From positions 346,751 to 410,750 of the forward strand of contig CAVOYT010000002.1 in assembly GCA_963700745.1 (NCBI GenBank): a stretch of 64,000 nt of DNA, written 5' to 3'. Positions 1 to 8,806 of this stretch are shown piece by piece. Numbering within the stretch: position 1 is the first letter of the stretch; each line of letters begins with the position of its first letter. This stretch comes from UBA10649 sp963700745. Its GTDB lineage: Bacteria > Actinomycetota > Actinomycetes > S36-B12. The notes beneath the pieces were generated by a model. The model did not search any database, was not told the DNA's origin, and saw only the letters and a program-made list of their open reading frames with translations. Both the position numbers and the translations under genes were made by a program.

Positions 1-1329
1 TCCGACGAGACGGGCGATCCCTACGCCGGCTCGTACGAGACGACCGAGGGCCGCGTCTACACCGTCGCCGGCGGCGACTGGGACACGGTCACGGGAGCTC
101 CCGAGGGGGAGAAGGACCGCATCGTCGTCAACATGGGCCCGCAGCACCCGTCCACGCACGGCGTCCTGCGCCTCATCCTCGAGCTCGATGGCGAGACGGT
201 CACCGAGGCCCGGGCCGGTATCGGCTACCTGCACACCGGCATCGAGAAGAACATGGAGTTCCGATCCTGGGTCCAAGGGGTCACGTTCGTCACCCGCATG
301 GACTACCTGACGCCCATGTTCAACGAGACGGCCTACTGCCTGGCCGTCGAGAAGGCCCTTGACATCACCGATCAGGTGCCCGAGCGGGCCTCCATCATCC
401 GAGTGATGATGATGGAGCTCAACCGGATCTCCTCGCACCTGGTCGCCCTTGCGACCGGCGGCCTGGAGCTGGGCGCGCTCACGGCCATGGAGTTCGGCTT
501 CCGCGAGCGCGAACTGGTCATCGACATCTTCGAGATGGTGTCTGGGCTTCGCATGAACAGCGCCTACATCCGTCCGGGAGGCGTGGCGCAGGACCTGCCC
601 GAGGACGGCGTGGAGAAGATCCGCGACACGATCCCCTTGCTGCGCAAGCGGCTCAAGGACACGGTCAACCTCCTGGTGGGCAACTCCATCTGGATGGGTC
701 GCACGGTGGGCGTCGGATACCTCGACCTCACCGGCTGCATGGCGCTGGGCATGACCGGCCCCGTCCTCCGGGCGACCGGACTGCCGCACGACCTGCGGAA
801 GAGCGAGCCCTACTGCGGCTACGAGAACTACGAGTTCGACGTCTGCACGGAGACCACGAACGACGTGTACGGGCGATTCCTCATCCGCATCAACGAGATG
901 GAGCAGTCGCTGCGCATCGTCGAGCAGTGCCTGGATCGCATCAAGCCGGGCCCGGTCATGGTCGCGGACAAGAAGATCGCCTGGCCCGCCAATCTGTCCA
1001 TCGGCAGCGACGGCCAGGGGAACTCGCCCGAGCACATCAAGGAGATCATGTCGGAGTCGATGGAGGCACTGATCCATCACTTCAAGCTGGTCACCGAGGG
1101 CTTCCGGGTGCCGGCCGGCCAGGTGTACACCGCGGTCGAGTCGCCGAAGGGCGAGCTCGGGTGCCACCTCGTGAGTTCCGGTGGCACGCGGCCGTACCGG
1201 ATCCACTTCCGCGATCCGTCATTCAACAATCTCCAGGCGGTGGCAGCGATGTGCGAGGGCAGCATGATCTCGGACGTCATTGCCGCCGTGGCGAGCATTG
1301 ATCCGGTCATGGGCGGCGTGGACCGCTAG
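1..1329 (+). CDS. nuoD: NADH-quinone oxidoreductase subunit D (5' end outside window)
   Basis: Q-module subunit of complex I, the 49-kDa homologue, which with NuoB forms the quinone-reducing site on the cytoplasmic arm. The reading frame is open from base 1 and has no start codon before the conserved core, so the true start lies upstream. The family hallmark NMGPQHPSTHGVLR begins at base 130, followed by GYLHTGIEKN, the Q-site region and the C-terminal GGTRPYRIHFRDPSF and DPVMGGVDR, which are typical of the actinobacterial subunit. About 442 residues are visible, close to the full family length. It is the first visible gene of a nuoD-N operon, and nuoE follows after about 30 bases. Identification is secure from sequence. 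Confidence 0.97.
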   Translation, partial: SDETGDPYAGSYETTEGRVYTVAGGDWDTVTGAPEGEKDRIVVNMGPQHPSTHGVLRLILELDGETVTEARAGIGYLHTGIEKNMEFRSWVQGVTFVTRMDYLTPMFNETAYCLAVEKALDITDQVPERASIIRVMMMELNRISSHLVALATGGLELGALTAMEFGFRERELVIDIFEMVSGLRMNSAYIRPGGVAQDLPEDGVEKIRDTIPLLRKRLKDTVNLLVGNSIWMGRTVGVGYLDLTGCMALGMTGPVLRATGLPHDLRKSEPYCGYENYEFDVCTETTNDVYGRFLIRINEMEQSLRIVEQCLDRIKPGPVMVADKKIAWPANLSIGSDGQGNSPEHIKEIMSESMEALIHHFKLVTEGFRVPAGQVYTAVESPKGELGCHLVSSGGTRPYRIHFRDPSFNNLQAVAAMCEGSMISDVIAAVASIDPVMGGVDR

Positions 1330-1358
1330 GCATACAGAGAGCGAAGAGACGAACTGAC

Positions 1359-2045
1359 ATGGCCATCAGCCAGAGCACGCGAGAGCAGATGCAGCAGCTC
1401 GCCGCGCGGTATCCCCGCTCGCGGTCGGCTCTCATGCCGATGCTGCACCTCGTCCAGAGCCTTGAGGGCGAGGTGACGCCCGAGGGCATCGCGGCATGCG
1501 CCGAGGAGGTCGGGGTCAGCGCCGCCGAGGCGACGGCGGTGGCGTCCTTCTACACGATGTACAAGCGTCGCCCGGTGGGCGAGCACCACATCGGCGTGTG
1601 CACCAACACCCTGTGCGGACTCCTCGGCGGCGATGCCGTGTACGAGGCGCTCAGCGAGCGGCTCGGGGTCGGGCACGACACCCCGACCGATGACGGGCGG
1701 TTCTGGCTGGAGCGCATCGAGTGCCAGGCCGCGTGCACGCACGCGCCGGTGATGACCGTCGACTGGGAGTACATGGACGACGTCACTCCTGCCTCAGCCG
1801 TCGAGATCGTCGATCGCCTCGACCGGGGCGAGCCGGTCCAGTCGACCCGGGGCCCGGTGATCCGCGACTTCCGGGCCACCGAGCGCACCCTCGCCTTCCC
1901 GGAGGACGGCCTGGCCGCCGAGGGCACGCCGGTCGACGCCAAGATGCTCGCCGGCCTCACGGTCGCCAAGGAGCGCGGCATGACCGCCCCGGGCCTGCCC
2001 ACTCCCCGGACGTCCGATCCCACCAACACGGGACAGGAGGGCTGA
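1359..2045 (+). CDS. nuoE: NADH-quinone oxidoreductase subunit E
   Basis: NADH-input module subunit of complex I, a thioredoxin-like fold carrying the N1a [2Fe-2S] cluster. The protein has 228 residues. The four cluster cysteines are visible at 81 and 86 (CTNTLC) and at 122 and 126 (CQAAC). The N-terminal helical part (about residues 1-70, ending VASFYTMYKRRP) matches the family. The C-terminal tail after about residue 150 is Pro/Thr-rich and variable, as usual in actinobacteria. It is separated from nuoD by 29 bases and from nuoF by 3, so it is co-transcribed. Its presence shows that this complex I is the complete NADH-oxidising form and not a ferredoxin-only 11-subunit form. Confidence 0.96.
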   Translation: MAISQSTREQMQQLAARYPRSRSALMPMLHLVQSLEGEVTPEGIAACAEEVGVSAAEATAVASFYTMYKRRPVGEHHIGVCTNTLCGLLGGDAVYEALSERLGVGHDTPTDDGRFWLERIECQAACTHAPVMTVDWEYMDDVTPASAVEIVDRLDRGEPVQSTRGPVIRDFRATERTLAFPEDGLAAEGTPVDAKMLAGLTVAKERGMTAPGLPTPRTSDPTNTGQEG

Positions 2046-2048
2046 GCG

Positions 2049-3353
2049 ATGCCGCTGACGCCAGTCATCACCGAGCACTGGGACGATCCTGAGCTGTTCA
2101 CCCTGGCCGGGTACCAGCGCCACGGGGGCTACCGCGCCCTCACCTCTGCCCTCAAGCAGGACCCGGATGCGCTGATCGGCCTGGTCAAGGACTCCGGCCT
2201 GCGGGGGCGCGGCGGGGCGGGCTTCCCCACCGGCCTGAAGTGGAGCTTCGTGCCGCAGAACGACGGCAACCCGCACTACCTGGTCGTCAACGCCGATGAG
2301 TCCGAGCCGGGTGCCTGCAAGGACATCCCGATCATGCTCGCGAATCCGCACGCGCTCATCGAGGGCGTCATCATCACGGCGTACGCGATCCGCGCCAAGC
2401 ACGCCTTCGTGTACATCCGTGGCGAGGTGCCCGAGGCGATCCGCCGGGTGGCCAACGCCGTCCGCGAGGCCCGCGAGGCCGGGTTCATCGGCACCAACGT
2501 CCTGGGCTCGGGCTTCGACGTGGACGTCGTTGTGCACTCCGGTGCCGGCGCCTACATCTGCGGCGAGGAGACGGCGCTGCTCGACTCGCTCGAGGGCTTC
2601 CGAGGTCAGCCGAGGCTGAAGCCGCCGTTCCCGGCCGTCGCCGGACTGTACGCGGCGCCGACGGTCATCAACAACGTCGAGACCATCTGCAACATCCCCT
2701 ACATCGTCGACCGAGGTGTCGACTGGTTCCGGCAGTTCGGCACCGAGAAGTCACCCGGCTTCAAGGTGTTCGCCGTGTCCGGTCATGTCAATCGCCCGGG
2801 GATCTACGAGGCCCCGCTGGGCATCACGATGCGCGAGCTGCTCGAGTACGCGGGCGGTGTTCGCGACGGCGGCGAAGTGAAGTTCTGGCTGCCGGGCGGA
2901 TCCTCGGTCCCCATGCTGACCGGGGAGCACCTCGACGTCCCCATGACCTACGAGGACATGGCGGCGGCGGGCACCATGCTCGGCACGGGGACGCCGATGA
3001 TCTTCGACCACACCGTCAGTGTCGTGAAGGCAGTCACCCGGTGGCTGGAGTTCTACAAGCACGAGTCGTGCGGCAAGTGCACTCCCTGTCGCGAGGGCAC
3101 CTACTGGATCACCGGCACGCTCGAGCGCTTCGAGCACGGCAACGGCACCGACTCCGAGGTCGAGGAGCTCGTCGAGCTCTGCGGCCAGATCATGGGTAGG
3201 TCCTTCTGCGCACTGGGCGACGCGGCGGCTACGCCCTACCCGGCCGCGCTGAAGTACTTCCGAGACGAGTTCCTGGCTGCCACCACCACGTCAGCCGACG
3301 AGCAGTTCGATCCGGTTGCCTCCTACGTCTTTGCAGGGGCGGTTGCGCGATGA
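2049..3353 (+). CDS. nuoF: NADH-quinone oxidoreductase subunit F (FMN/NADH binding)
   Basis: Catalytic NADH-oxidising subunit of complex I, which holds FMN and the N3 [4Fe-4S] cluster. The protein has 434 residues, the normal length. The Gly-rich nucleotide loop GRGGAGFPTG is at residues 53-62, and the NADH/FMN segment with GAGAYICGEETALL follows near residue 170. The Fe-S ligands are Cys341, Cys344 and Cys347 (SCGKCTPC) with a distal cysteine at 387 (RSFCALGD). The start ATG lies 3 bases after the nuoE stop, behind a GGAGG-like site inside the end of nuoE. The stop overlaps the nuoG start (ATGA), suggesting translational coupling. Confidence 0.97.
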   Translation: MPLTPVITEHWDDPELFTLAGYQRHGGYRALTSALKQDPDALIGLVKDSGLRGRGGAGFPTGLKWSFVPQNDGNPHYLVVNADESEPGACKDIPIMLANPHALIEGVIITAYAIRAKHAFVYIRGEVPEAIRRVANAVREAREAGFIGTNVLGSGFDVDVVVHSGAGAYICGEETALLDSLEGFRGQPRLKPPFPAVAGLYAAPTVINNVETICNIPYIVDRGVDWFRQFGTEKSPGFKVFAVSGHVNRPGIYEAPLGITMRELLEYAGGVRDGGEVKFWLPGGSSVPMLTGEHLDVPMTYEDMAAAGTMLGTGTPMIFDHTVSVVKAVTRWLEFYKHESCGKCTPCREGTYWITGTLERFEHGNGTDSEVEELVELCGQIMGRSFCALGDAAATPYPAALKYFRDEFLAATTTSADEQFDPVASYVFAGAVAR

Positions 3354-5776
3354 CCATCACGAACAACGTGCCCTCGGGGCCCACTCCTGGCGTCGTCGGG
3401 CCGGGCTCCGAGGTCGAGGTCTCGGTCGACACGATCTCGGTCGTCATCGACGGGGTGGAGATGCGGGTGCCGAAGGGCACCCTCGTCATCCGTGCGGCCG
3501 AGCAGCTCGGCATCGAGATCCCGCGGTTCTGCGACCACCCGCTGCTCGATCCGGTGGCGGCGTGCCGGGCCTGCCTGATCGAGATCGACGGGATGCCCAA
3601 GCCGCAGCCGGCCTGCGCCCAGGTGCTGGCGGATGGCATGCAGGTCCACACCCAGCAGTCCTCCGAGGTCGCGCGGGTCGCGCAGGAGGGCGTGATGGAG
3701 TTCCTGCTCCTGAACCACCCGCTCGACTGCCCGGTATGCGACAAGGGCGGCGAGTGCCCGCTCCAGAACCAGGCCATGTCGGTCGGCCGTCCCGAGAGCC
3801 GGTTCACCGGGGCGAAGCGTGAGTTCGAGAAGCCCATCAATGTCAGCGCGCAGATCCTGCTCGACCGCGAGCGCTGCGTCTCGTGCGCGCGGTGCACCCG
3901 GTTCGCCGAGCAGATCGCCGGCGACCCGATGATCGAGCTGCTCGAGCGCGGTGCCAAGCAGCAGGTCGGCACGGCGTCGGACGAGCCATTCGACTCGTAC
4001 TTCTCGGGCAACACCGTCCAGATCTGCCCCGTCGGTGCACTCACCAGCGCCTCCTACCGCTTCCGGTCCCGCCCGTTCGATCTCGTCTCGGTGCCGACCG
4101 CGTGCGAGCACTGCGCCTCCGGGTGCTCACTGCGCACGGACTACCGGCGTGGCGTGGTCACGCGGCGCCTCGCCTGGGACGACCCGGACGTGAACGAGGA
4201 GTGGAACTGCGACAAGGGCCGTTTCGCCTTCGCGTATCAGACGCAGGGCCGGCTCGAGTCGCCCATGATCCGCGAGAACGGCGAACTGCGGACCGCCTCC
4301 TGGCCGGAGGCCATCGACTTCGCCGCTCGCGGCCTCGCTGCGTCGGCCGACGGTCGGGTCGGCGTCCTCGTCGGCGGCCGGAGCACGGTGGAGGACGCCT
4401 ACGCCTACGGACGCTTCGCGCGCACGGCGCTGTCCTCCGACAGCATCGACTTCCGCGTCAGGCAGACGTCGGACGAGGAGACCGCCTTCCTCGCCTCGAG
4501 CGTCGCCGGCACGCCTGTGCACGTCTCATATGAGGCTCTCGAGAGCGCCCCGGTCGTCCTCCTCGTCGGCTTCGAGCCGGAGGATGAATCGCCGATCGTG
4601 TTCCTGCGGCTGCGCAAGGCTGCACGGTCCGGCACCGCGGTCGTGTCGGTCGGTGCCGTCGCCTCCGTCGGCCTGGAGAAGATGTCCGGTCGCCTGGTCC
4701 CGGCACGGCCGGGCGCCGAGGCCGAGGCCCTGGGTCGACTCGACGACGAGACGCGCGCTCTGCTGGCCCAGCCGGGCGCGGTCATCCTCGTAGGTGAGCG
4801 CGTCGCGGGATCAGCGGGCGCGCCATCAGCAGCACTGAATCTGGCCCGTGAGACCGGGGCGGCCCTGGCATGGGTTCCGCGCCGGGCGGGAGAGCGCGGC
4901 GCACTGGATGCAGGTGCCCTGGCGGGGCTGCTGCCCGGCGGTCGCCCGCTGACTGACGTGCAGGCGCGCGGCCAGGTGGCCGCCGCGTGGGGCGTGGAGC
5001 CGGAGGCCCTGCCATCGGTTACCGGACTGTCCGGCCCGGCGATCCTGGAGGCCGCACGCAACGGGGAGCTGTCCGCCCTCCTCGTCGGCGGCGTCGAGCT
5101 GGGTGACTTCGCCGATCCCGGCCTCGCGCTGGCGGCGGTCGAGGGCGCGGGCTTCGTCGTGTCGCTCGAGAACCATCACTCCGCGGTGACCGCCCTGGCC
5201 GACGTCGTGCTCCCGGTCGCTGCGGTTACGGAGAAGGCCGGCACCTTCCTCGACTGGGAGGGCCGTCCACGCCCCTTCGGTCAGGTGTTCCGCGATGCGC
5301 TGACGATGTCCGACGCCCGCGTCCTGTCCATGATCGCCGAAGCGATGGGCGTGCCCATGCCCGCCGACGTGACCGCCATCCGGGCCGAGCTCGGCGGCCT
5401 CGGTCCGTGGACCGGAGGTCGGGTGGAGGCTCCGGCGAACGCTCCCGCCGACGCCAGCGCCGGCGATGGCGATGGCGTCACCCTGGCCTCCTGGCGCCAG
5501 CTGCTCGACTCCGGAGTGATGCAGGAGGGCGAGCCGCACCTCGCAGCCACCGCACGCCCGACCGTCGCCATGATGTCCGCGGCCACGGCCCAGGGCCTGG
5601 GCGATGCCGTGACCATCACCGGTCCGGCGGGCTCGCTGACCCTCCCGATCCAGGTCGCTGACGTCGTCGACCACGTCGTTTGGGTACCGATGAACTCGCC
5701 GGGCTGCCACATCCATGCCGACCTCGGTGCCGTGCCCGGCGCTGCCGTCCAGCTATCCGCCGGAGGTGCGGCGTGA
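3350..5776 (+). CDS. nuoG: NADH-quinone oxidoreductase subunit G
   Basis: Large Fe-S subunit of the NADH module, which wires electrons from NuoF to the Q module. The protein has 808 residues. The N-terminal ferredoxin-like [2Fe-2S] ligands are Cys61, 72, 75 and 89. The His123/Cys127/Cys130/Cys136 set (HPLDCPVC, then GGEC) binds N5, and the dicluster region with RCVSCARC and QICPVGAL follows. CEHCASGC with a later Cys in NCDKGRF fits the extra N7-type cluster found in some bacteria. The C-terminal half is the degenerate molybdopterin-oxidoreductase-like domain, here Ala/Gly-rich and weakly conserved. It overlaps nuoF by four bases, and its stop overlaps the nuoH GTG start. Confidence 0.96.
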   Translation: MTITNNVPSGPTPGVVGPGSEVEVSVDTISVVIDGVEMRVPKGTLVIRAAEQLGIEIPRFCDHPLLDPVAACRACLIEIDGMPKPQPACAQVLADGMQVHTQQSSEVARVAQEGVMEFLLLNHPLDCPVCDKGGECPLQNQAMSVGRPESRFTGAKREFEKPINVSAQILLDRERCVSCARCTRFAEQIAGDPMIELLERGAKQQVGTASDEPFDSYFSGNTVQICPVGALTSASYRFRSRPFDLVSVPTACEHCASGCSLRTDYRRGVVTRRLAWDDPDVNEEWNCDKGRFAFAYQTQGRLESPMIRENGELRTASWPEAIDFAARGLAASADGRVGVLVGGRSTVEDAYAYGRFARTALSSDSIDFRVRQTSDEETAFLASSVAGTPVHVSYEALESAPVVLLVGFEPEDESPIVFLRLRKAARSGTAVVSVGAVASVGLEKMSGRLVPARPGAEAEALGRLDDETRALLAQPGAVILVGERVAGSAGAPSAALNLARETGAALAWVPRRAGERGALDAGALAGLLPGGRPLTDVQARGQVAAAWGVEPEALPSVTGLSGPAILEAARNGELSALLVGGVELGDFADPGLALAAVEGAGFVVSLENHHSAVTALADVVLPVAAVTEKAGTFLDWEGRPRPFGQVFRDALTMSDARVLSMIAEAMGVPMPADVTAIRAELGGLGPWTGGRVEAPANAPADASAGDGDGVTLASWRQLLDSGVMQEGEPHLAATARPTVAMMSAATAQGLGDAVTITGPAGSLTLPIQVADVVDHVVWVPMNSPGCHIHADLGAVPGAAVQLSAGGAA

Positions 5777-7128
5777 CCGGTTCTCAGTTCGGCCTGTTCG
5801 GGACCGACCCCTGGTGGCTGGTCATCCTGAAGGTGCTGGCGATCTTCGTCATGCTCGTGCTGCTGACCTTGTTCACCATCTGGTGGGAGCGGCGCGTCGT
5901 CTCGCGCATGCAGAACCGCATCGGACCCAACCGGACTGGGCCTCAGGGCCTCCTGCAGTCCTTGATGGACGGCATGAAGCTGGCGCTCAAGGAGGAGATC
6001 ATCCCGAAGTCGGCGCACCTCGCGGTGTACTGGCTGGCGCCGGTCATCTCCGCGACGATGGCCTTCCTCGCGTTCGCGGTCATCCCGTTCGGGCCGACCG
6101 TGTCGATCTTCGGTACCGAGACACCGCTCCAGCTGACCGACTTCCCGGTATCGGTCCTGTACGTCCTCGCCATCGCGTCGATCGGCATCTACGGGATCGT
6201 GCTGGGCGGCTGGGCCTCCGGCTCGACCTACCCACTGCTGGGCGGACTGCGGTCGAGCGCGCAGATGATCTCCTACGAGATCGCGATGGGCTTGTCGTTC
6301 GTGGCGGTCTTCCTCTACGCCGGCTCCATGTCGACATCGCAGATCGTGGCGGCGCAGGAGCCGGTGTGGTTCGCGATCATCCTGCTGCCGTCGTTCCTGA
6401 TCTACTGCACGTCGATGGTCGGCGAGACCAACCGCGCCCCCTTCGACCTCCCGGAGGCGGAGGGCGAACTGGTCGGTGGCTTCCACACCGAGTACTCGTC
6501 GCTGAAGTTCGCACTGTTCTTCCTGGCCGAGTACATCAACATGGTCACGGTCTCCGCGATGGCCACCACGCTGTTCCTCGGCGGCTGGCGGGCCCCGTGG
6601 CCGCTGTCCCTGTGGGAGGGCGCGAACCAGGGCTGGTGGCCGCTCCTGTGGTGGCTGATCAAGGTCCAGATCTTCGTCTTCGTCTTCATCTGGCTGCGCG
6701 GGACCCTGCCGAGGATGCGCTACGACCAGTTCATGAAGTTCGGCTGGAAGGTGCTGATCCCGGTCTCGATCGGGTGGATCATGATCGTCTCCGTTGCTCG
6801 CGTCCTGCGCAACGAGGTCGCCATCACGACCACGGAGATCCTGATCTTCGGTGCCGCCCTCATCGCCATCCTCCTCGTCGGTTCCTGGCTCCTCCAGACG
6901 CGTCAGGACCGGCGGGCGGAAGCCGAGGCGAAGGCCGAGGCGGATGCGCTGACGGCGACGTTCGAGCCGACGGCAGGCGGATTCCCGGTACCGCCGATGC
7001 CCGGGCAGCAGTTCGTCTACACCTCGCGCCGATCGCTGGCGCAGGGCACCACGATCGTCCAGGAACCGGCGCCAGCCGAACCGGACGCATCGTCCGACGC
7101 CACCGATGTGGAGGACCATCATGGCTGA
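5773..7128 (+). CDS. nuoH: NADH-quinone oxidoreductase subunit H
   Basis: Membrane subunit of complex I that joins the quinone chamber to the proton-pumping arm. The start is taken as GTG at 5773: a CGGAGG site lies just upstream and the GTGA overlaps the nuoG stop. An upstream in-frame start would add about 31 residues encoded inside nuoG and unlike the family. The protein has 451 residues with about eight hydrophobic helices. Conserved family motifs are ERRVVSRMQNRIGPNRTGP, GETNRAPFDLPEAEGELV and FNTE-equivalent FHTEYSSLKFA. A hydrophilic C-terminal tail of about 60 residues beyond the last helix is an actinobacterial feature. Confidence 0.96.
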   Translation: MTGSQFGLFGTDPWWLVILKVLAIFVMLVLLTLFTIWWERRVVSRMQNRIGPNRTGPQGLLQSLMDGMKLALKEEIIPKSAHLAVYWLAPVISATMAFLAFAVIPFGPTVSIFGTETPLQLTDFPVSVLYVLAIASIGIYGIVLGGWASGSTYPLLGGLRSSAQMISYEIAMGLSFVAVFLYAGSMSTSQIVAAQEPVWFAIILLPSFLIYCTSMVGETNRAPFDLPEAEGELVGGFHTEYSSLKFALFFLAEYINMVTVSAMATTLFLGGWRAPWPLSLWEGANQGWWPLLWWLIKVQIFVFVFIWLRGTLPRMRYDQFMKFGWKVLIPVSIGWIMIVSVARVLRNEVAITTTEILIFGAALIAILLVGSWLLQTRQDRRAEAEAKAEADALTATFEPTAGGFPVPPMPGQQFVYTSRRSLAQGTTIVQEPAPAEPDASSDATDVEDHHG

Positions 7129-7684
7129 GACCCCCCAGGTGATCCGGGGGTTCGGGGTCAGCTTCCTGACGATGTTCAAGAAGGTCGTCACGGAGCAGTA
7201 CCCCGAGCAGAAGGTGCCGACGAAGCCACGGTTCCACGGCCGTCATCAGCTCAACCGCTGGGCCGATGGGCTGGAGAAGTGCATCGGCTGCGAGCTCTGC
7301 GCGTGGGCCTGCCCCGCCGACGCGATCTTCGTCGAGGGCGCAGACAACTCCGCCGAGGAGCGGTTCTCGCCCGGTGAGCGCTACGGCCGCGTCTACCAGA
7401 TCAACTACCTGCGCTGCATCTTCTGCGGCCTGTGCATCGAGGCCTGCCCGACGAGGGCGCTGACGATGACGAACGAGTACGAGCTCGCCGACGACAGCCG
7501 CGCGAAGCTGATCTACGAGAAGAAGGACCTGCTCGCCCCACTGCTTCCGGGCATGGTCGCTCCTCCGCACGACATGGTTCCCGGCACCACGGAGCGCGAC
7601 TACTACGCGAACACCGTCAAGGGAGCGTCGCCCGAGCAGGCCACGACCGGCCGGACGCCGTCGGCAGAGGAGGTGGTCTCGTGA
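7121..7684 (+). CDS. nuoI: NADH-quinone oxidoreductase subunit I
   Basis: Peripheral Q-module subunit carrying clusters N6a and N6b, which pass electrons to NuoB. The start ATG at 7121 is preferred over one 15 bases upstream because a GTGGAGG site precedes it with good spacing. The protein has 187 residues. The two [4Fe-4S] motifs are CIGCELCAWACP (Cys54, 57, 60, 64) and CIFCGLCIEACP (Cys99, 102, 105, 109). It overlaps the end of nuoH by 8 bases, and its stop overlaps the nuoJ GTG. A second, shorter NuoI-like protein is encoded at 22409-22735. Confidence 0.96.
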   Translation: MAETPQVIRGFGVSFLTMFKKVVTEQYPEQKVPTKPRFHGRHQLNRWADGLEKCIGCELCAWACPADAIFVEGADNSAEERFSPGERYGRVYQINYLRCIFCGLCIEACPTRALTMTNEYELADDSRAKLIYEKKDLLAPLLPGMVAPPHDMVPGTTERDYYANTVKGASPEQATTGRTPSAEEVVS

Positions 7685-8466
7685 CCGATGCTGCGACCGA
7701 CATGAACACCGGCGAGGCAGTGGTCTTCTGGGTCTGCGCCATCCTCGCGGTGGCCGGTGCCCTCGGCATGGTCCTCTCTCGCAAGGCCGTGCATAGCGCC
7801 CTCTGGATCGCCCTGACGATGATCAACCTGGCCGTCCTGTACGTCGCCAACTCCGCGCCCTTCCTCGGAATGGTCCAGGTGATCGTCTACACGGGCGCGG
7901 TGATGATGCTGTTCCTGTTCGTCCTGATGGTGGTCGGCGTGGACTCGTCCGACTCACTCATCGAGACCATCAAGGGCCAGCGACTGGCGGCCATCCTGAT
8001 GACACTCGGGCTGGGCATCCTCCTGGTGTGGGGGATCGGCAGCGGCCTCGCGGACTCGACCACCGTCGGACTCGAAGAGGCGAACGCGGTGGACGGCGGG
8101 AACGTCGAGGGCATCGCCAACCTGATCTTCACCCAGTACCTGCTCGTCTTCGAGCTCACCTCGGCCCTGCTCATCACGGCTGCGATGGGCGCGATGGTGC
8201 TGGCCCACCGGGACCGCTGGAAGGACGTCGCCTCCCAGCGATCGCTGTCGATCGCGCGTTTCCGTGACGGCGGCCATCCCGGGAACCTGCCCAACCCCGG
8301 CGTCTTCGCCCGTCACAACGCCGTGGACACACCTGCGCTTCTGCCGGATGGCGGGACCAGCGATCTCAGCGTCCCCGATCCGGTCCGGGCGCGGGGCGAC
8401 GAGCGACCCGTGGACAAGGCCGACCTCGACGAGGTCCGGCAGATCACGGAGGGACCAGGCGAATGA
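7681..8466 (+). CDS. nuoJ: NADH-quinone oxidoreductase subunit J
   Basis: Membrane subunit (ND6 homologue) of complex I. The start is GTG at 7681, overlapping the nuoI stop; a much earlier in-frame start inside nuoI is an out-of-frame read-through and is rejected. The protein has 261 residues with five hydrophobic helices. The conserved stretch FLGMVQVIVYTGAVMMLFLFV, which contains the pi-bulge helix, lies near residues 60-80. The last 70 residues are hydrophilic, Pro/Asp-rich and variable. The stop overlaps nuoK by four bases (ATGA). Confidence 0.94.
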   Translation: MTDAATDMNTGEAVVFWVCAILAVAGALGMVLSRKAVHSALWIALTMINLAVLYVANSAPFLGMVQVIVYTGAVMMLFLFVLMVVGVDSSDSLIETIKGQRLAAILMTLGLGILLVWGIGSGLADSTTVGLEEANAVDGGNVEGIANLIFTQYLLVFELTSALLITAAMGAMVLAHRDRWKDVASQRSLSIARFRDGGHPGNLPNPGVFARHNAVDTPALLPDGGTSDLSVPDPVRARGDERPVDKADLDEVRQITEGPGE

Positions 8467-8762
8467 ACCCTTCCAGCTACGTGATCCTCTCGGCGGTGCT
8501 CTTCAGCATCGGCGGTGTCGGAGTCCTGGTCCGACGCAACGCGATCGTCGTGTTCATGTCGATCGAACTGATGCTCAATTCCGCCAATCTCTCCTTCGTC
8601 GCCTTCGCGCGGATGAACGGCAACCTGGACGGCCAGGTGGTCGCCTTCTTCGTGATGGTGGTCGCCGCTGCCGAGGTCGTGGTCGGCCTGGCGATCATCC
8701 TCACGATCTTCCGGACCAGGAGATCGGCCTCCATCGACGAACCGAACCTGCTCAAGTACTGA
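8463..8762 (+). CDS. nuoK: NADH-quinone oxidoreductase subunit K
   Basis: Small membrane subunit (ND4L homologue) of complex I with three transmembrane helices in 99 residues, exactly the usual size. The characteristic IELMLNSANLSFVAF segment, including the conserved membrane glutamate, and the second glutamate in AAAEVVVGLAIIL are both present. It overlaps nuoJ by four bases and precedes nuoL by 44 bases, within the same operon. Confidence 0.96.
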   Translation: MNPSSYVILSAVLFSIGGVGVLVRRNAIVVFMSIELMLNSANLSFVAFARMNGNLDGQVVAFFVMVVAAAEVVVGLAIILTIFRTRRSASIDEPNLLKY

Positions 8763-8806
8763 CCCACTACCGACTCTCGAGAACCGACGAAGGATAGGAC
8801 CGCAAC

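Noticed and set aside
5281..7191. Long minus-strand open frame of about 636 codons
   Set aside because: It is the antisense shadow of nuoG/nuoH, with Arg/Asp/His-rich composition typical of reverse frames in GC-rich genes and no family similarity.
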